This document shows positions 5,449 through 5,667 of a DNA stretch of 5,667 nucleotides, piece after piece (the stretch's first letter is position 1; each line of letters begins with the position of its first letter). The notes beneath the pieces are model-generated. The model was not told the DNA's origin. It made no database searches and saw only the letters and a list, made by a program, of their open reading frames with translations. A program made the position numbers and the translations under genes. The DNA is taken from NCBI GenBank assembly GCA_964398215.1, contig CAYNNP010000337.1, positions 1-5,667 on the forward strand. The letters run 5' to 3'. The stretch comes from CAYNNP01 sp964398215. GTDB taxonomy: Bacteria > Planctomycetota > Planctomycetia > Pirellulales > Pirellulaceae.

Positions 5449-5667
5449 GTGCATGATCTGTGGTCACGATATCAGATCGCTGACAGAGACTATCTTCCGC
5501 CAGTTTTTATCAGTAAGGACAAATCAACGCAAATAAGTGAGATTGTGGAGTTCCAGGTTGCCGTTGGTCACAAGTTTTGGCAGCCGGGTACGGGCAAAGC
5601 ATTGTTTCAAGCTGAGATGCCTGAGGAAATGGTAACTCGATGCGTCAGTTTTGGAGTTGCGCTTTTT
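5449..5667 (+). CDS. Possible partial gene running off the right edge, unknown function
   Basis: A plus-strand frame is open from 5413 to the window end with no stop (85 codons). The first reasonable start is GTG at 5449; in-frame ATGs occur only at 5617 and 5629, so the start is uncertain. The deduced protein includes SEIVEFQVAVGHKFWQPG and then KALFQAEMPEEMVTRCVSFG, which I do not recognise. From 5542 on, G is the first base in 18 of 42 codons, a bias typical of coding DNA. Against it: a start at 5449 would leave only 18 bases to the divergent hydrolase start, and a competing minus-strand frame is open from the edge to a TGA at 5524-5526 (sequence ending in NLTYLR). Only one can be real; it may also be a gene remnant. 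Confidence 0.3.
   Translation, partial: MHDLWSRYQIADRDYLPPVFISKDKSTQISEIVEFQVAVGHKFWQPGTGKALFQAEMPEEMVTRCVSFGVALF
5455..5478. promoter_or_regulatory. Inverted repeat upstream of the hydrolase gene
   Basis: GATCTG (5455-5460) and CAGATC (5473-5478) are perfect inverted copies 12 bases apart, about one helical turn and a half between arm centres. The nearer arm is 24 bases before the hydrolase ATG. The position suits an operator over the transcription start or leader. No clear -35/-10 pair was found in this region. Confidence 0.3.

Noticed and set aside
1..5667. Search for tRNA or rRNA genes, CRISPR arrays, insertion-sequence ends and toxin-antitoxin pairs
   Set aside because: No tRNA-like cloverleaf, spaced direct repeats, transposase motif or terminal inverted repeats were seen by eye.

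Overview
The window looks like a piece of a Planctomycetota chromosome, most likely of the Pirellulales/Rhodopirellula type. This is inferred from protein style: an ECF sigma factor of the planctomycete-expanded PF07638 type, a Tad-type secretin with a lipoprotein and a TadD-like TPR protein, a signal-peptide-bearing orphan protein, moderate base composition and weak Shine-Dalgarno sequences. No database search was possible.

Left part, minus strand (about 4-3087): three genes that read as one operon. Transcribed from right to left they are a CpaC/RcpA-family secretin, a small lipoprotein with a CpaD/OmpA-like C-terminal region (joined by a 4-base ATGA stop/start overlap), and a TPR lipoprotein resembling TadD (16 bases further on). 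Together they look like the outer-membrane part of a Tad/Flp-type pilus or secretion machine: the pore, an outer-membrane accessory lipoprotein and a pilotin/assembly TPR protein. The ATPase, inner-membrane platform, CpaB and pilin genes are not in this window.

Middle (3088-3361): a 270-base divergent intergenic region rich in short inverted repeats. Three lie back to back in the secretin leader, and more lie on the side of the plus-strand gene.

Right-middle, plus strand (3362-4568): a secreted 171-residue protein of unknown function with an aromatic, proline-rich motif, a stem-loop directly after its stop codon, and then an ECF sigma factor. No protein kinase or anti-sigma factor gene is seen next to the sigma factor.

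Right part: a secreted alpha/beta hydrolase on the minus strand (4621-5430) converges on the sigma factor gene, with a good intrinsic terminator candidate between them. Upstream of the hydrolase, the last about 220 bases hold an inverted repeat and an open frame that runs off the window edge on the plus strand; its coding status is uncertain. No RNA gene, CRISPR array, insertion sequence or attachment site was recognised. Apart from the unusual gene composition of the secretin operon and the unrecognised 171-residue protein, the window looks ordinary; I see no clear evidence of a new defence or mobile system.
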